Part shown: positions 29,483 to 41,591 of the stretch, one piece after another | Layout of the letters: the number at the start of each line of letters is the position of its first letter | Numbering within the stretch: the stretch's first letter is position 1 | Source of the DNA: Microbacterium sufflavum | GTDB taxonomy: Bacteria > Actinomycetota > Actinomycetes > Actinomycetales > Microbacteriaceae | Assembly: GCF_023101165.1 (NCBI RefSeq) | Contig: NZ_CP078076.1 | Location: forward strand, 2,914,001-2,978,000 | Direction of reading: 5' to 3' | Length of the DNA stretch: 64,000 nt | Translations under genes and position numbers: made by a program | Notes under the pieces: generated by a model | Database searches by the model: none | Told to the model about the DNA's origin: nothing | The model's input: only the letters and a program-made list of their open reading frames with translations

Positions 29483-31147
29483 TCAGTCCGACGACGGGGG
29501 CCGTGCCGAGCGCGCGGCCCCCGTCGTCGCGTCCTGGGCAGGGCGCTCGTCGGGCTCCCCGCGGCGCGGCCAGTGCGACATCGCCCGTTCCGCCAGGGCG
29601 GTGATGGTGAGCGACGGGTTGACACCGGGGTTCGCGGGGACTGCAGCACCGTCCACGACGTGCAGCCCGGGATGACCCCAGACGCGGTGGTACTCGTCCA
29701 CGACGCCGGTCTCGGGGGCCGAGGAGATGACCGCCCCGCCGAGGAAGTGCGCCGTCAGCGGGATACCGAACACCTCCGGCCACGACCCGCGCGCCTCGGC
29801 ACGGATCCCGCTCTCCTGCTCGAGCCGCGCCGCGATCGCCTGCGCCGCGCGGTGTGCCTCCGGCAGGTGACTCGGGTTCGGCGCACCGTGCCCCTGCGCG
29901 CTGGTCAGACGCCAGCGCCCGAACCGCCGCCGCAGCGACAGCGTGAGGGAGTTGTCGGCGGTCTGCATGACGAGGGCGATGATCCCGCGCTCGCTCCACC
30001 GCCGGAGCGACCCGAGCCGGACCGCGGTGACCGGTGCGCGGAGGATTCCCCGCACGAGCGCTGCCAGGCGTCCGGGCAGCGACCTCTCCCCCGGCACGAG
30101 CACGGTGGCCAGAGCTCCCATCAGGTTCGACCCCGGACCGTAGCGGACGTTCTCGACGTGGGTGCGCTCGTCCACGTGGAAGGACGTCGTGATCGCCACA
30201 CCCCGCGCGAGCTGAAGCTGCTCCGGAACGCGCACGGCCACGGCGCCGTCGAGCGCCTCGGAGTTCGTGCGGGTCAGGCGCCCCACGGCGTCGGGTATCC
30301 GAGGGAGCGCGCCGGTGTGCTTCATCCGGTGCAGCAGCTGCTGCGTGCCCCAGGTGCCGGCGGCGAGCACGACCTCCCGCGCCGTCACGGTGCGGGCCCG
30401 GCGCCGCAGCCAGGCCCCGCTGCGCACGGTCGTGATCGCGAAGCCGCCCGTCGCCAGCTCCCGCACCTCGGTGACCGTGCGAAGGGGCTCGATCGCGACC
30501 CCGCGTCGCTCCGCCAGCGCGAGGTAGTTCTTCACCAGGGTGTTCTTCGCACCGACGCGGCACCCCACCATGCAGTTGCCGCAGAGCGTGCACCCCGTGC
30601 GGTCGGGACCCTCCCCGCCGAAGTACGGATCGGGCACGCGGCGCCCCGGCTCGCCGAACCACACCCCGACGGGTGCCCGGCGGAAGCTCTCCCCCACGCC
30701 GAGGTCGTCCGCGGCGCCCGCCATGATCCGTTCGACCGGCCCGCTGTGCGGATACGCATCGACCACGCCGAGCATGCGCTTCGCGGTGGCGTAGTGCGGA
30801 GCGAGCGCCGCCCGCCAGTCACGGATCGAGCCCCACTGCGGGTCGGCGAAGAACGCGGGGCCCGGCTCGTAGAGCGTGTTGGCGTAGTTGAGCGAGCCTC
30901 CGCCCACACCGGCTCCCGCGAGGATCATGACGTGCGGGAGGCGGTGGATGCGCTGCACGCCGAAGCACCCGAGCGCGGGCGCCCACAGGTACCGGCGCAC
31001 GTTCCAGCTCGTCTTCGCGAAGTCGTCGTCGGCGAAGCGCCGCCCGGCCTCGAACACGCGGACACGGTAGCCCTTCTCGCTCAGCCGCAGCGCCGCGACC
31101 GAGCCGCCGAAACCCGACCCCACGACCACGACGTCCTCATCGAACAC
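29483..31147 (-). CDS. GMC oxidoreductase (cholesterol-oxidase-like)
   Basis: A 554-residue FAD enzyme. The N-terminal dinucleotide motif is VVVGSGFGGSVAALRLSEKG. GVGGGSLNYANTL is the FAD loop. The unusual Cys cluster CTLCGNCMVGCRVGAKNT (about 185) is typical of the ChoD-like branch. The end NPSLTITALAERA is the GMC C-terminal signature. Substrates may be sterols or other alcohols, and none is proven. It starts 11 bases inside the lipid-kinase gene and belongs to the minus-strand lipid cluster. Its C-terminal codons also form a 15-bp terminator stem. Confidence 0.85.
   Translation of the reverse strand: MFDEDVVVVGSGFGGSVAALRLSEKGYRVRVFEAGRRFADDDFAKTSWNVRRYLWAPALGCFGVQRIHRLPHVMILAGAGVGGGSLNYANTLYEPGPAFFADPQWGSIRDWRAALAPHYATAKRMLGVVDAYPHSGPVERIMAGAADDLGVGESFRRAPVGVWFGEPGRRVPDPYFGGEGPDRTGCTLCGNCMVGCRVGAKNTLVKNYLALAERRGVAIEPLRTVTEVRELATGGFAITTVRSGAWLRRRARTVTAREVVLAAGTWGTQQLLHRMKHTGALPRIPDAVGRLTRTNSEALDGAVAVRVPEQLQLARGVAITTSFHVDERTHVENVRYGPGSNLMGALATVLVPGERSLPGRLAALVRGILRAPVTAVRLGSLRRWSERGIIALVMQTADNSLTLSLRRRFGRWRLTSAQGHGAPNPSHLPEAHRAAQAIAARLEQESGIRAEARGSWPEVFGIPLTAHFLGGAVISSAPETGVVDEYHRVWGHPGLHVVDGAAVPANPGVNPSLTITALAERAMSHWPRRGEPDERPAQDATTGAARSARPPSSD
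29489..29529. terminator. bidirectional terminator between fadB and the GMC gene
   Basis: CGACGACGGGGGCCG at 29489-29503 pairs perfectly with CGGCCCCCGTCGTCG at 29515-29529 (15 bp). It lies within the last codons of the GMC gene, so coding sequence doubles as terminator for both convergent genes. Confidence 0.7.
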
Positions 31148-32051
31148 GGGCGTCTCCCTCGCTCGGTGGGGTCATCATCGTCAGCGCACCCGTCCGCACG
31201 GAGATGGTGCAGACGTCCTCGCCCAGGCGCTCGCCGTCGGCGTACACCACGAGTCCGGGCGCGGCGACCGTGACACGGCGCGCTGCCGTGTGCTGCACCT
31301 CGGGGCGGGCCAGGTGGGCCCCGCGCAGCAGGAGGGGGAACAGCCGCACCAGTCGGGCGCGGCCGAGCGGTGCCACGCGGACGACGTCGAGCCGCCCGTC
31401 GTCGGGCAGGGCGCCGACGCACACCGGCATGCCTCCGCCGTAGCTGGCCGTGTTCCCGATGGCCACCAGAGTCCCCCGGGCGGTGATCGGCCGTTCGTCG
31501 TCGACCGTGACGGTGAAGTCGAGCGGCCGCAGCCGGACGAGCTCGATGAGCAGGGCCAGGTAGTACCGGAGGGCGCCGGAGGGCCAGCGCAGACGGTTGG
31601 TGCGGTCGCTCACCCTCGCGTCGAAGCCCAACGCCACGACCGTGAGGAAGGCGGCACGACCCGCGCGCGTCTCGACCTCACCCACGTCGATCGCCCGGGG
31701 CGTGCCGGTGAGGGCGAGTTCGACGGCTGCGGCGGCGTCGTGTCGCGGCAGGCCGAGCGCGCGGGCGAGGTCGTTGCCCGTCCCCGCGGGCACCAGGGTG
31801 ATCGGGACGGCGGCGGCGCACACGACATCGAGGATCCCCGACAGCGTGCCGTCCCCGCCGACCACCACGAGCCCGTCCGGCCCGCCCACGAGGGCTTCAG
31901 ACGCCAGCGCCGTCGTGTCCGCCGCCGAGTCCCCGACGTAGAGTCTGACGCTCGCGCCGCGCTGTCGAAGGTGTGCCACCGCGAGCTCGGTCAGACGGCG
32001 GCCTCGCCCCTTGCCCGCGCGGGGGTTCGACAGCACCGCGATGTGGCCCAC
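31137..32051 (-). CDS. diacylglycerol/lipid kinase family protein
   Basis: A 304-residue lipid kinase of the YegS/DagK type. The phosphate-binding start is AVLSNPRAGKGRG, the nucleotide loop VVGGDGTLSGILD (GGDGT, about 63-68), and PAGTGNDLARAL follows, with GNTASYGGG and DGRLDVV later. It phosphorylates diacylglycerol, sphingosine-like lipids or related compounds. It begins one base after the stop of the AGPS-like gene and overlaps the GMC gene, so all three form one operon. Confidence 0.88.
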   Translation of the reverse strand: MGHIAVLSNPRAGKGRGRRLTELAVAHLRQRGASVRLYVGDSAADTTALASEALVGGPDGLVVVGGDGTLSGILDVVCAAAVPITLVPAGTGNDLARALGLPRHDAAAAVELALTGTPRAIDVGEVETRAGRAAFLTVVALGFDARVSDRTNRLRWPSGALRYYLALLIELVRLRPLDFTVTVDDERPITARGTLVAIGNTASYGGGMPVCVGALPDDGRLDVVRVAPLGRARLVRLFPLLLRGAHLARPEVQHTAARRVTVAAPGLVVYADGERLGEDVCTISVRTGALTMMTPPSEGDARVR

Positions 32052-32052
32052 G

Positions 32053-33681
32053 TCAGTCCCCCGCCGGGAGGGCAGCGGGGATCACGGCGCCCGGGTTCAG
32101 GAGCGCCTGCGGGTCGAGCTCGCGCTTGATCGCTGCGAGGATCCGCATCCCGGCCGGCCCGAGCTCCCGCGCCAGCCAGGGCGCGTGATCCCGTCCGACC
32201 GCGTGATGGTGGCTGATGGTGCCCCCGTGCGCGAGGATCGCGTCGTTCACGCGTGCCTTGACGGTCGTCCACACCGGGAGCGGATCGCTGCGGATCCCGG
32301 CCAGGACGGTGAAGTACAGCGACGCCCCCGTGGGGTACACGTGCGAGACGTGGCACATCACGGTCGACCGGGCCCCCGCGTCGCGGAAGCCCTCGCGCAG
32401 GGCGGTCTCGACCGCGGCCTTCAGCGTCGCGAGCCCCGTCCAGGTGGTGGCGGTCTCGAGGGTCTCGCAGAACACACCGGCGTCGAGCAGGGAGTCGCGC
32501 AGGTAGGGCCCGTCGAATCGGCCGGCCGCCCACTCCTCCGCATCCCCTGCGCCCGACGACGTCCCGCCCGCCGCGCGCAGCAGCGCGGTCGTCCGGGCGC
32601 GCCGCGCGTCGATGTCATCGCCCTCGTACACGGTCACGACGCTGGCGCCGCGCGCGATCGCCTTCCCGATCCGGCCGACCTGCGCGAGACCGACGGCGGT
32701 CTCGGCCTCGTCGGACAGACGGATCACGGTGGGACCCCTGCCGTGCTGCGCGACGCGGCGGAGTCCGTCGACCCCGTGCGCGAAGTCGGGGAACGACCAT
32801 GACTCGAACACCCGCTCGGCCGGCACGGGGTGCACGCGCACGCGGACCTCGGTGATGACGCCGAAGATGCCCTCCGACCCCAGGAACAGCCGGATCAGGT
32901 CGGGTCCCGCGGCGGATCCGGGAGCCCGGCCGACCTCGAGGTCGCCCGTCGGTGTCGCGACCCGGAGCCCGGTGACCATGGTGTCGAAGCGTCCGTACCC
33001 TGCGGAGTTCTGGCCCGACGAACGCGCGGCCGCGAAGCCGCCGATGGTCGCATAGCGGAAGCTCTGCGGGTAGTGTCCCAGCTCGAGCCCGTGCGCTGCC
33101 AGCTGCGCCTCGGCGTCGGGGCCGGTCGTCCCGGCCGCGAACACCGCCTCGCCGCTGAGCGCATCGACGCGCAGCAGGCCGCGCAGGCGGCGCAGATCCA
33201 GGCTGATCACGGCGCGGTGCGGCCCGCGCTCCGGATCGAGCGCGCCGACCACGCTCGTGCCCCCGCCGTAGGGGATCACCGCGATGTCGCGCTCCCCGGC
33301 CACGGCGAGGCATGCCATGACCTGAGCGTGGTCGGCGGGGAGCACGACCCCGTCCGGCACGCGTTGCTCGTGCTCGCGGCGCCGCAGCAGGTCCGGGGTG
33401 GAGCGCCCGCCGGCGTGACGGATCCTCGCCTCGTCCGCGTGGTCCACTCCGTCGACGCCGACGACGGCCGCGAACGCCGCCCGGTCGTCGTCGGTGAGCG
33501 CGCTCGGTCGGACGCGCACCTCCGCGAGCGACGGCGGCGGCGCAGGGCGACGCACTCGCCCCAGCAGCAGCGGGATCAGGGCTCGCACGGCGCGCGGAAG
33601 CTCCTTCGCCTTCGCCGGATCACCCCAGCCGTTCCACCGCATGGGCTCCTGTTCGGCGGCCCTGCCGATCTCGTCCTGCAT
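32053..33681 (-). CDS. alkyldihydroxyacetonephosphate-synthase-like FAD oxidase
   Basis: A 542-residue FAD-linked oxidase of the VAO fold. The FAD segments are VIPYGGGTSVVGALDP, PQSFRYATIGGFAAARSSGQ and FLGSEGIFGVITEVRVRV. The end TISHHHAVGRDHAPWLARE contains the His triple and Arg-Asp-His characteristic of AGPS enzymes, which exchange an acyl for an alkyl chain in ether-lipid synthesis. The start PMRWNGWGDP is also AGPS-like. It is first gene of the minus-strand cluster with the kinase and GMC genes and divergent from a TetR regulator 20 bases away. Confidence 0.85.
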   Translation of the reverse strand: MQDEIGRAAEQEPMRWNGWGDPAKAKELPRAVRALIPLLLGRVRRPAPPPSLAEVRVRPSALTDDDRAAFAAVVGVDGVDHADEARIRHAGGRSTPDLLRRREHEQRVPDGVVLPADHAQVMACLAVAGERDIAVIPYGGGTSVVGALDPERGPHRAVISLDLRRLRGLLRVDALSGEAVFAAGTTGPDAEAQLAAHGLELGHYPQSFRYATIGGFAAARSSGQNSAGYGRFDTMVTGLRVATPTGDLEVGRAPGSAAGPDLIRLFLGSEGIFGVITEVRVRVHPVPAERVFESWSFPDFAHGVDGLRRVAQHGRGPTVIRLSDEAETAVGLAQVGRIGKAIARGASVVTVYEGDDIDARRARTTALLRAAGGTSSGAGDAEEWAAGRFDGPYLRDSLLDAGVFCETLETATTWTGLATLKAAVETALREGFRDAGARSTVMCHVSHVYPTGASLYFTVLAGIRSDPLPVWTTVKARVNDAILAHGGTISHHHAVGRDHAPWLARELGPAGMRILAAIKRELDPQALLNPGAVIPAALPAGD

Positions 33682-33701
33682 GCGTTACAGTGTGACACAT
33701 C
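33682..33701. promoter_or_regulatory. 20-bp divergent promoter/operator between the AGPS-like and TetR genes
   Basis: Only 20 bases separate the two start codons. They contain the palindrome GTGTGACAC and TANNNT-like elements on both strands (TACAGT on plus, TGTAAC on minus), neither with a Shine-Dalgarno sequence. A TetR dimer here would block both leaderless promoters at once. Confidence 0.5.
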
Positions 33702-34295
33702 ATGGAAGAACGTCAACCTGTCGGAGTCCCACCCGTGTGGGAACCGACGCAGACGCGGGTCCTCGACGCGGCCGACGAGCTCATCGTGCGCACCGGCATC
33801 CACGGGGTCACGATCGCCGCGCTCGCGCGCCGCTCCGGACTCAGCCGTCCGACGATCTACCGCACCTGGAGCGATGCCGACGACGTGGTGCGCGCCGCTC
33901 TGCTGCGGCGCGTCGGCACCCTCATCGGACGCTTCTCCGCGGTCGCGGACACCCGAGCCGCCCTGGTCGACGACATCCTGACGTTCACGGCCCTGTTCCG
34001 CGCCGACGACGTCTACGCCCGGCTGCTCGACGAGGAGCCGGAGGCCTTCACGCGCTACACGCTGCAGCGCGTCGGGTCGAGCCAACGGCTCATCCTCGGC
34101 TGGCTCGCCGCGGCCATCGGACGGGGCCAGAGGCACGGGTCCGTGCGGGCCGGAGCGCCCGAGGAGATCGCCGTGATGCTGCTCCTGATCGCCCAGTCGG
34201 CCGTGCTGTCGCACGCGACCGTGGCCGACCTGATCGACGAGGACGCATGGGAGCGCGAGCTCCGCGCCGCCGTGGACGGGCACCTGCGACCGTGA
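33702..34295 (+). CDS. TetR/AcrR family regulator
   Basis: A 197-residue repressor. The N-terminal HTH (about 17-63) reads QTRVLDAADELIVRTGIHGV and TIAALARRSGLSRPTIYRTW. The helical ligand domain occupies the rest. The divergent position 20 bases from the AGPS-like gene and the GTGA overlap with glpD suggest that it governs the whole lipid cluster in response to a lipid or glycerol metabolite. Confidence 0.88.
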   Translation: MEERQPVGVPPVWEPTQTRVLDAADELIVRTGIHGVTIAALARRSGLSRPTIYRTWSDADDVVRAALLRRVGTLIGRFSAVADTRAALVDDILTFTALFRADDVYARLLDEEPEAFTRYTLQRVGSSQRLILGWLAAAIGRGQRHGSVRAGAPEEIAVMLLLIAQSAVLSHATVADLIDEDAWERELRAAVDGHLRP

Positions 34296-35749
34296 CCGAC
34301 CCCGCCACCGCCCTTCACGCCGCCCGCCGCCGACGCGATCTCGCCGCGGGAGCGGAGGAGACCTGCGACGTGCTGGTGGTCGGCGGAGGCATCACCGGTG
34401 TCGGTGCGGCTCTCGACGCCGCCTCACGCGGACTCCGCGTCACACTGATCGAGGCCGAAGACCTCGCGTTCGGCACGAGCCGCTTCAGCTCGAAGCTCGT
34501 ACACGGCGGACTGCGCTATCTCGCCACCGGGGATGTCGCCACCGCGAACGAGAGTGCGCTCGAACGACACCTGCTGATGACGGTGATCGCGCCGCACCTC
34601 ATCCGTCCGCTGCCGCAGCTGCTGCCGTTCGCCGCAGGGGTGACGCTCCGCCAGCGCTCCGCCGGTTCGATGGGCATGGCCATGGGCGACGCGCTGCGAC
34701 TGCGCGCCAGGACGCCGCGTCGGGTGCTGCCACCGCCGCGACTGGTGGGGCCGCGCGAGGCCCAGCGGCTGTTCCCCGCTCTGCGTCGCCGTGACCTGCG
34801 CGGCGGCGTGCTCGGCTTCGACGGGCAACTGGTCGATGACGCCGCGCTCGTGGTCGCTGTCGCACGGACGGCGGCGGGGCGGGGCGCGCGCATCCTCACA
34901 CGGGTGCGGGCCGAGGAGCTGCACGACGGTGGAGCGACCGTCGTCGACACGCTCACGGGCGAGCGGCTCGAGCTGCGCGCCCGGGCCGTCGTGAACGCCA
35001 CCGGCGTCTGGGCGGGAACGCTCGACGACAGCATCCGCGTGCGCCCGAGCCGCGGCACGCACCTCGTGCTCGACGCGGACGACCTGGGCCGCCCGACCGC
35101 GGCGTTGACCGTTCCCCGGGAGGGCTCGATCAGCCGCTACGTGTTCGCGCTGCCGCAGCGCCACGGGCGGGTGATCGTGGGGCTGACCGACGAGGACGCC
35201 CCCGGGCCGGTCCCGCGCGTCGCCGCGCCCACCGAGCCCGAGATCGCGTCGCTGCTCGCCACGCTGAACCGACTGCTGGCGACCCCCCTCACGCGAGACC
35301 ACGTCCGCGGGGCGTTCGCCGGACTGCGGCCCCTGGTGGACAATGGTGCCGCGTCCTCCGCGGACGTGTCCCGGCGGCACCTGGTGCACATCTCCCCCGG
35401 CGGGTTCGTGTCGGTGCTCGGCGGGAAGCTCACGACCTACCGTCGGATGGCCGAGGACGCGGTCGACCTCGCCCTGCGTCACCGCGGGATCGACGCACCG
35501 CCCAGCAGCACCGCGGCTCTGCGGCTCGTGGAGGACACGGGCGCGCGGTGGGGTGCACCGGACGACACGTCGGATCCGCCCGCACTCTCACGCGCCGCGG
35601 TCGAGTTCGCCGTGCGGTGCGAGGGCGCTCTGACCGCGGACGACGTCCTGGAACGACGCAGCCGCCTCGCGCTGGTCGCCGCCGACGCGGAGCGCGCACG
35701 ACCGACCGTCGAGCGCATCGTCGCGGAGACCCTCGCCGATCTGGACTGA
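34292..35749 (+). CDS. glpD: glycerol-3-phosphate dehydrogenase (FAD)
   Basis: A 485-residue membrane-associated flavoenzyme that oxidises glycerol 3-phosphate to dihydroxyacetone phosphate. FAD motif: VLVVGGGITGVGAALDAASR. Family blocks: TSRFSSKLVHGGLRYL, GVLGFDGQLVDDAAL, RGTHLVLDADDL, GFVSVLGGKLTTYRRMAEDA. The GTG start overlaps the TetR stop (GTGA). DHAP is the backbone precursor for ether lipids, which fits the AGPS-like enzyme across the divergent promoter. Confidence 0.9.
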   Translation: MTDPATALHAARRRRDLAAGAEETCDVLVVGGGITGVGAALDAASRGLRVTLIEAEDLAFGTSRFSSKLVHGGLRYLATGDVATANESALERHLLMTVIAPHLIRPLPQLLPFAAGVTLRQRSAGSMGMAMGDALRLRARTPRRVLPPPRLVGPREAQRLFPALRRRDLRGGVLGFDGQLVDDAALVVAVARTAAGRGARILTRVRAEELHDGGATVVDTLTGERLELRARAVVNATGVWAGTLDDSIRVRPSRGTHLVLDADDLGRPTAALTVPREGSISRYVFALPQRHGRVIVGLTDEDAPGPVPRVAAPTEPEIASLLATLNRLLATPLTRDHVRGAFAGLRPLVDNGAASSADVSRRHLVHISPGGFVSVLGGKLTTYRRMAEDAVDLALRHRGIDAPPSSTAALRLVEDTGARWGAPDDTSDPPALSRAAVEFAVRCEGALTADDVLERRSRLALVAADAERARPTVERIVAETLADLD

Positions 35750-35768
35750 TCCCGCCGCGGGCCCCGGA

Positions 35769-37709
35769 TCAGTGGCGCTCGTGCAGCGGGAGGTCGATCG
35801 TACCGGTCTCCCCCGCGTGGCGCGCCTTGGGGATGCGCGTCCCGAGCACCTGCGCCACCACGTCCTGGGCGATCTTCGACGCGGTGAGCCCCGCATCCGC
35901 GAGGATCTGGTCGCGCGACGCGTGGTCGAGGAACTCGTCGGGCAGCCCCAGCTCGTCCACGGCGGTGTCGATCCCGGCCTCGCGCAGGACCTGGCGCACG
36001 CGCGTGCCGATGCCGCCGACGCGGATGCCGTCCTCCAGGGTGATGACCAGGCGATGACGAGCGGCGTGCTCGACGACCGACGGCTGCACCGGGATCGCCC
36101 ACCGCGGGTCGAGCACCGTCGCACCGATGCCCTGCGCGCGGAGGCGGTCCGCCACATCGAGGGCGAGCTCGGCGAACGGGCCGATCGCGACGATGAGCAC
36201 GTCCTCGCTCTCCCCCCTGGCCAGCACGTCGACGCCGTCAGCGAGGCGCTCGATCGCCGGGAGGTCGGACGCGACCTCCCCCTTCGGGAACCGGATCACG
36301 GTGGGCGCGTCCTCGACGGCGACCGCCTCGTCCAGCGCCTCGGTGAGTCGCACGCCGTCGCGCGGCGCGGCGATGCGGATGTGCGGCACGATCTGCAGCA
36401 TCGCGAGGTCCCACATGCCGTGATGGCTCGGACCGTCGGGACCGGTGACCCCGGCCCGGTCGAGCACGAAGGTGACGCCGGCACGGTGCAGCGCGACGTC
36501 CATGAGCACCTGATCGAAGGCGCGGCCCATGAAGGTCGCGTACACCGCGACCACCGGGTGCAGTCCGCCGTAGGCGAGTCCGGCCGCCGAGGCCACGGCG
36601 TGCTGCTCGGCGATGCCCACGTCGTAGACCCGATCCGGGAAGCGCTCGGCGAAGGGGGCCAGGCCGGTCGGCCGCAGCATCGCCGCGGTGATCGCGATCA
36701 CGTCGGAGCGCCGTTCGCCCACGTCGACCAGCGCGTCGGAGAACACGTCGGTCCATCCGCGCCCGCCGGAGGACAGCGTCTCCCCGGTCGTGGGGTCGAT
36801 GCGCCCGACCGCGTGGAACTGATCGGCGTCGTCGTCGCGCGCGGGCTGGTACCCGCGCCCCTTCTCGGTGATGGCGTGCACGATGACGGGCGCGCCGTAC
36901 GACTTCGCGAGCTCCAGGGTCTCCAGCAGGGCCGGGAGGTCGTGGCCGTCCACCGGGCCGAGGTACTTGATGTCGAGGTTCGAGTAGAGGGCCTCGTTGT
37001 TCGTGAAGCGGGAGAGGAAGCCGTGCGTGCCACCCCGCACCCCACGGAACACGGCCCTGCCGACGGGGCCGAACGCGCGGAACAGACGGTCCGACTTGTG
37101 GTGGAGGTCCTTGTACGCGGCCGCCGTGCGGACCCGGTTCAGGTACCGCGACATCCCGCCGATCGTGGGTGCGTAGGAGCGGCCGTTGTCGTTGACGACG
37201 ATCACCAGGTTGCGGTCGTTGTCGTCGGAGATGTTGTTCAGCGCCTCCCAGGTCATGCCGCCGGTGAGCGCACCGTCGCCCACGACCGCGACCACATGCC
37301 GGTCGGCGCGTCCGGTCGCGGTGAGGGCGCGGGACACGCCGTCTGCCCAGCTCAGCGAGCTCGAGGCGTGGGAGGACTCGACCACGTCGTGCGGACTCTC
37401 GCCGCGCTGCGGGTAGCCGGCCAGACCGCCGCGCACGCGCAGTCCGGAGAAGTCCTGGCGCCCTGTGAGCAGTTTGTGCACGTAGGACTGATGCCCGGTG
37501 TCGAAGATGAAGGGGTCGTCGGGAGACGAGAACACGCGGTGGAGGGCGATGGTGAGCTCCACGACGCCGAGGTTCGGCCCCAGGTGACCCCCGGTACGCG
37601 AAACGTTCTCGACGAGGAACGTGCGGATCTCGGAGGCGAGTTCTTCCAGTTGCTCTGGCGACAGGCGGTCCAGGTCGCGGGGTCCAGAGATGCTCGGAAG
37701 AATGGGCAT
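35769..37709 (-). CDS. dxs: 1-deoxy-D-xylulose-5-phosphate synthase
   Basis: A 646-residue thiamine-diphosphate enzyme, first step of the MEP isoprenoid pathway. Motifs: GGHLGPNLGVVELTIALHRV, FDTGHQSYVHKLLTGR, GDGALTGGMTWEALNN (ThDP/Mg site), VYDVGIAEQHAVASAAGLAY and GPDGPSHHGMWDLA. The start at ATG 37709 has GAGGAGG six bases upstream and gives the usual MPILPSISGPRDL N-terminus. Convergent with glpD. Confidence 0.95.
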   Translation of the reverse strand: MPILPSISGPRDLDRLSPEQLEELASEIRTFLVENVSRTGGHLGPNLGVVELTIALHRVFSSPDDPFIFDTGHQSYVHKLLTGRQDFSGLRVRGGLAGYPQRGESPHDVVESSHASSSLSWADGVSRALTATGRADRHVVAVVGDGALTGGMTWEALNNISDDNDRNLVIVVNDNGRSYAPTIGGMSRYLNRVRTAAAYKDLHHKSDRLFRAFGPVGRAVFRGVRGGTHGFLSRFTNNEALYSNLDIKYLGPVDGHDLPALLETLELAKSYGAPVIVHAITEKGRGYQPARDDDADQFHAVGRIDPTTGETLSSGGRGWTDVFSDALVDVGERRSDVIAITAAMLRPTGLAPFAERFPDRVYDVGIAEQHAVASAAGLAYGGLHPVVAVYATFMGRAFDQVLMDVALHRAGVTFVLDRAGVTGPDGPSHHGMWDLAMLQIVPHIRIAAPRDGVRLTEALDEAVAVEDAPTVIRFPKGEVASDLPAIERLADGVDVLARGESEDVLIVAIGPFAELALDVADRLRAQGIGATVLDPRWAIPVQPSVVEHAARHRLVITLEDGIRVGGIGTRVRQVLREAGIDTAVDELGLPDEFLDHASRDQILADAGLTASKIAQDVVAQVLGTRIPKARHAGETGTIDLPLHERH

Positions 37710-37823
37710 CTGCGCCTCCTCACAGGCTTCGACAGAGACGCCCGTCACGGGTGCGAGCGCCTACCGATCCTACCTCGCGGAGTCGGAGAAGCTGCCGAGG
37801 ACGACGCCCCCTTGACACGGCGA

Positions 37824-37853
37824 AGGGGCCCGTGTCCGTAGACCCGGGCCCCT
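37824..37853 (-). terminator. terminator behind aconitase
   Basis: AGGGGCCCG (37824-37832) pairs with CGGGCCCCT (37845-37853), 13 bases beyond the aconitase stop. There is no long T run, so it acts as a strong hairpin at least. Confidence 0.55.
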
Positions 37854-37865
37854 CCGTGAGACGCG

Positions 37866-40700
<2,835 letters not shown>

Positions 40701-40825
40701 GAATCCGTCTCCTTCTATTCGGATGGGAGCGACAGGCGCCTCCATCTTGCTCGCCCGCGCACCCCGGCGGCTAGGAAGGCGGACCTAACCAGTCTGCTCC
40801 CCGCGACACGTGGGCGAAAGCCTGC

Positions 40826-40851
40826 GATTTATCTTGATGTCGAGATAAATC
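40826..40851 (-). promoter_or_regulatory. palindromic operator upstream of aconitase
   Basis: GATTTATCT (40826-40834) and AGATAAATC (40843-40851) are perfect inverted repeats around TGATGTCG, and the inner CTTGA-TG-TCGAG is also nearly symmetric. It is AT-rich against a GC-rich background and lies 126-151 bases before the acnA start, between acnA and the stop of the upstream gene. The size and symmetry fit a MarR- or TetR-type dimer. The protein is not identifiable here. Confidence 0.65.
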
Positions 40852-40853
40852 TA

Positions 40854-41591
40854 TCACGCCGCGGCGGCATCCTCGCGCGAAGGCGCGCGGGGATAGAGCG
40901 CTCGGACCACCAGCCAGGTGACCGCGATGAGCGGCGCGAACAACGGCAGCCCCATCACCAGCTTGAACGTTCCGAGCGCTGTCACGTCGCCCGCGAGATA
41001 CAGGGGGAACTGCACGGCCAGTCGCGCGAAGAAGAGGGCCGCCCACGCGATGCCGAGCCAGAAGAAGGCGCGACGCTTGCGGCGGTCCGTCCGCCACGCG
41101 GTGCCCTCGCCCATGAGGAAGCCGGCGGCCAGACCGATGACCGACCACCCGATGAGCGCCGACACGAGGATGGCCGACCCGTACACGGCGTTGGTGATGA
41201 GCCCGGGGACGAAGTTGTCCTCGCCGCGCCCGGTCCAGAGCGCCAGTCCTGCGGCGGCGACCGCGGCGATCAGGCCGCCGAGCGCCGCGGACGGTGGCGA
41301 CTTCTGGACCAGGCGCACGATCGTGAACATCGCGGCAAGCCCGACGGAGACACCGAGCGGAAGGATCAGCGGCTGCGGGCGGAGGGTGAAGAGGATGACG
41401 AACGCAAGGCTCGGGAGCACCGATTCGACGATGCCGCGCCAGCCGCCCATCGCCGACCACACGACCGTGTGCGTGCTCGCGCTCTGCGCGGGATCGAGGC
41501 CCGCCTTCCTGGCCGCTCCCCCCAGCGCGGCACCCAGGATCTCCGACGCGGTCTGCGGGCGCTCCGGCTCCTCGGGAACCGGGGAGCTCAC
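40854..41591 (-). CDS. DUF3159 membrane protein
   Basis: A 245-residue protein with about five membrane helices and the DUF3159 features GGWRGIVESVLPSLAFVILF, NFVPGLITNAVYGSAILVSA and RKRRAFFWLGIAWAALFFAR. Function unknown. Third gene of the dut operon; its ATG overlaps the stop of DUF3710. Confidence 0.85.
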   Translation of the reverse strand: MSSPVPEEPERPQTASEILGAALGGAARKAGLDPAQSASTHTVVWSAMGGWRGIVESVLPSLAFVILFTLRPQPLILPLGVSVGLAAMFTIVRLVQKSPPSAALGGLIAAVAAAGLALWTGRGEDNFVPGLITNAVYGSAILVSALIGWSVIGLAAGFLMGEGTAWRTDRRKRRAFFWLGIAWAALFFARLAVQFPLYLAGDVTALGTFKLVMGLPLFAPLIAVTWLVVRALYPRAPSREDAAAA

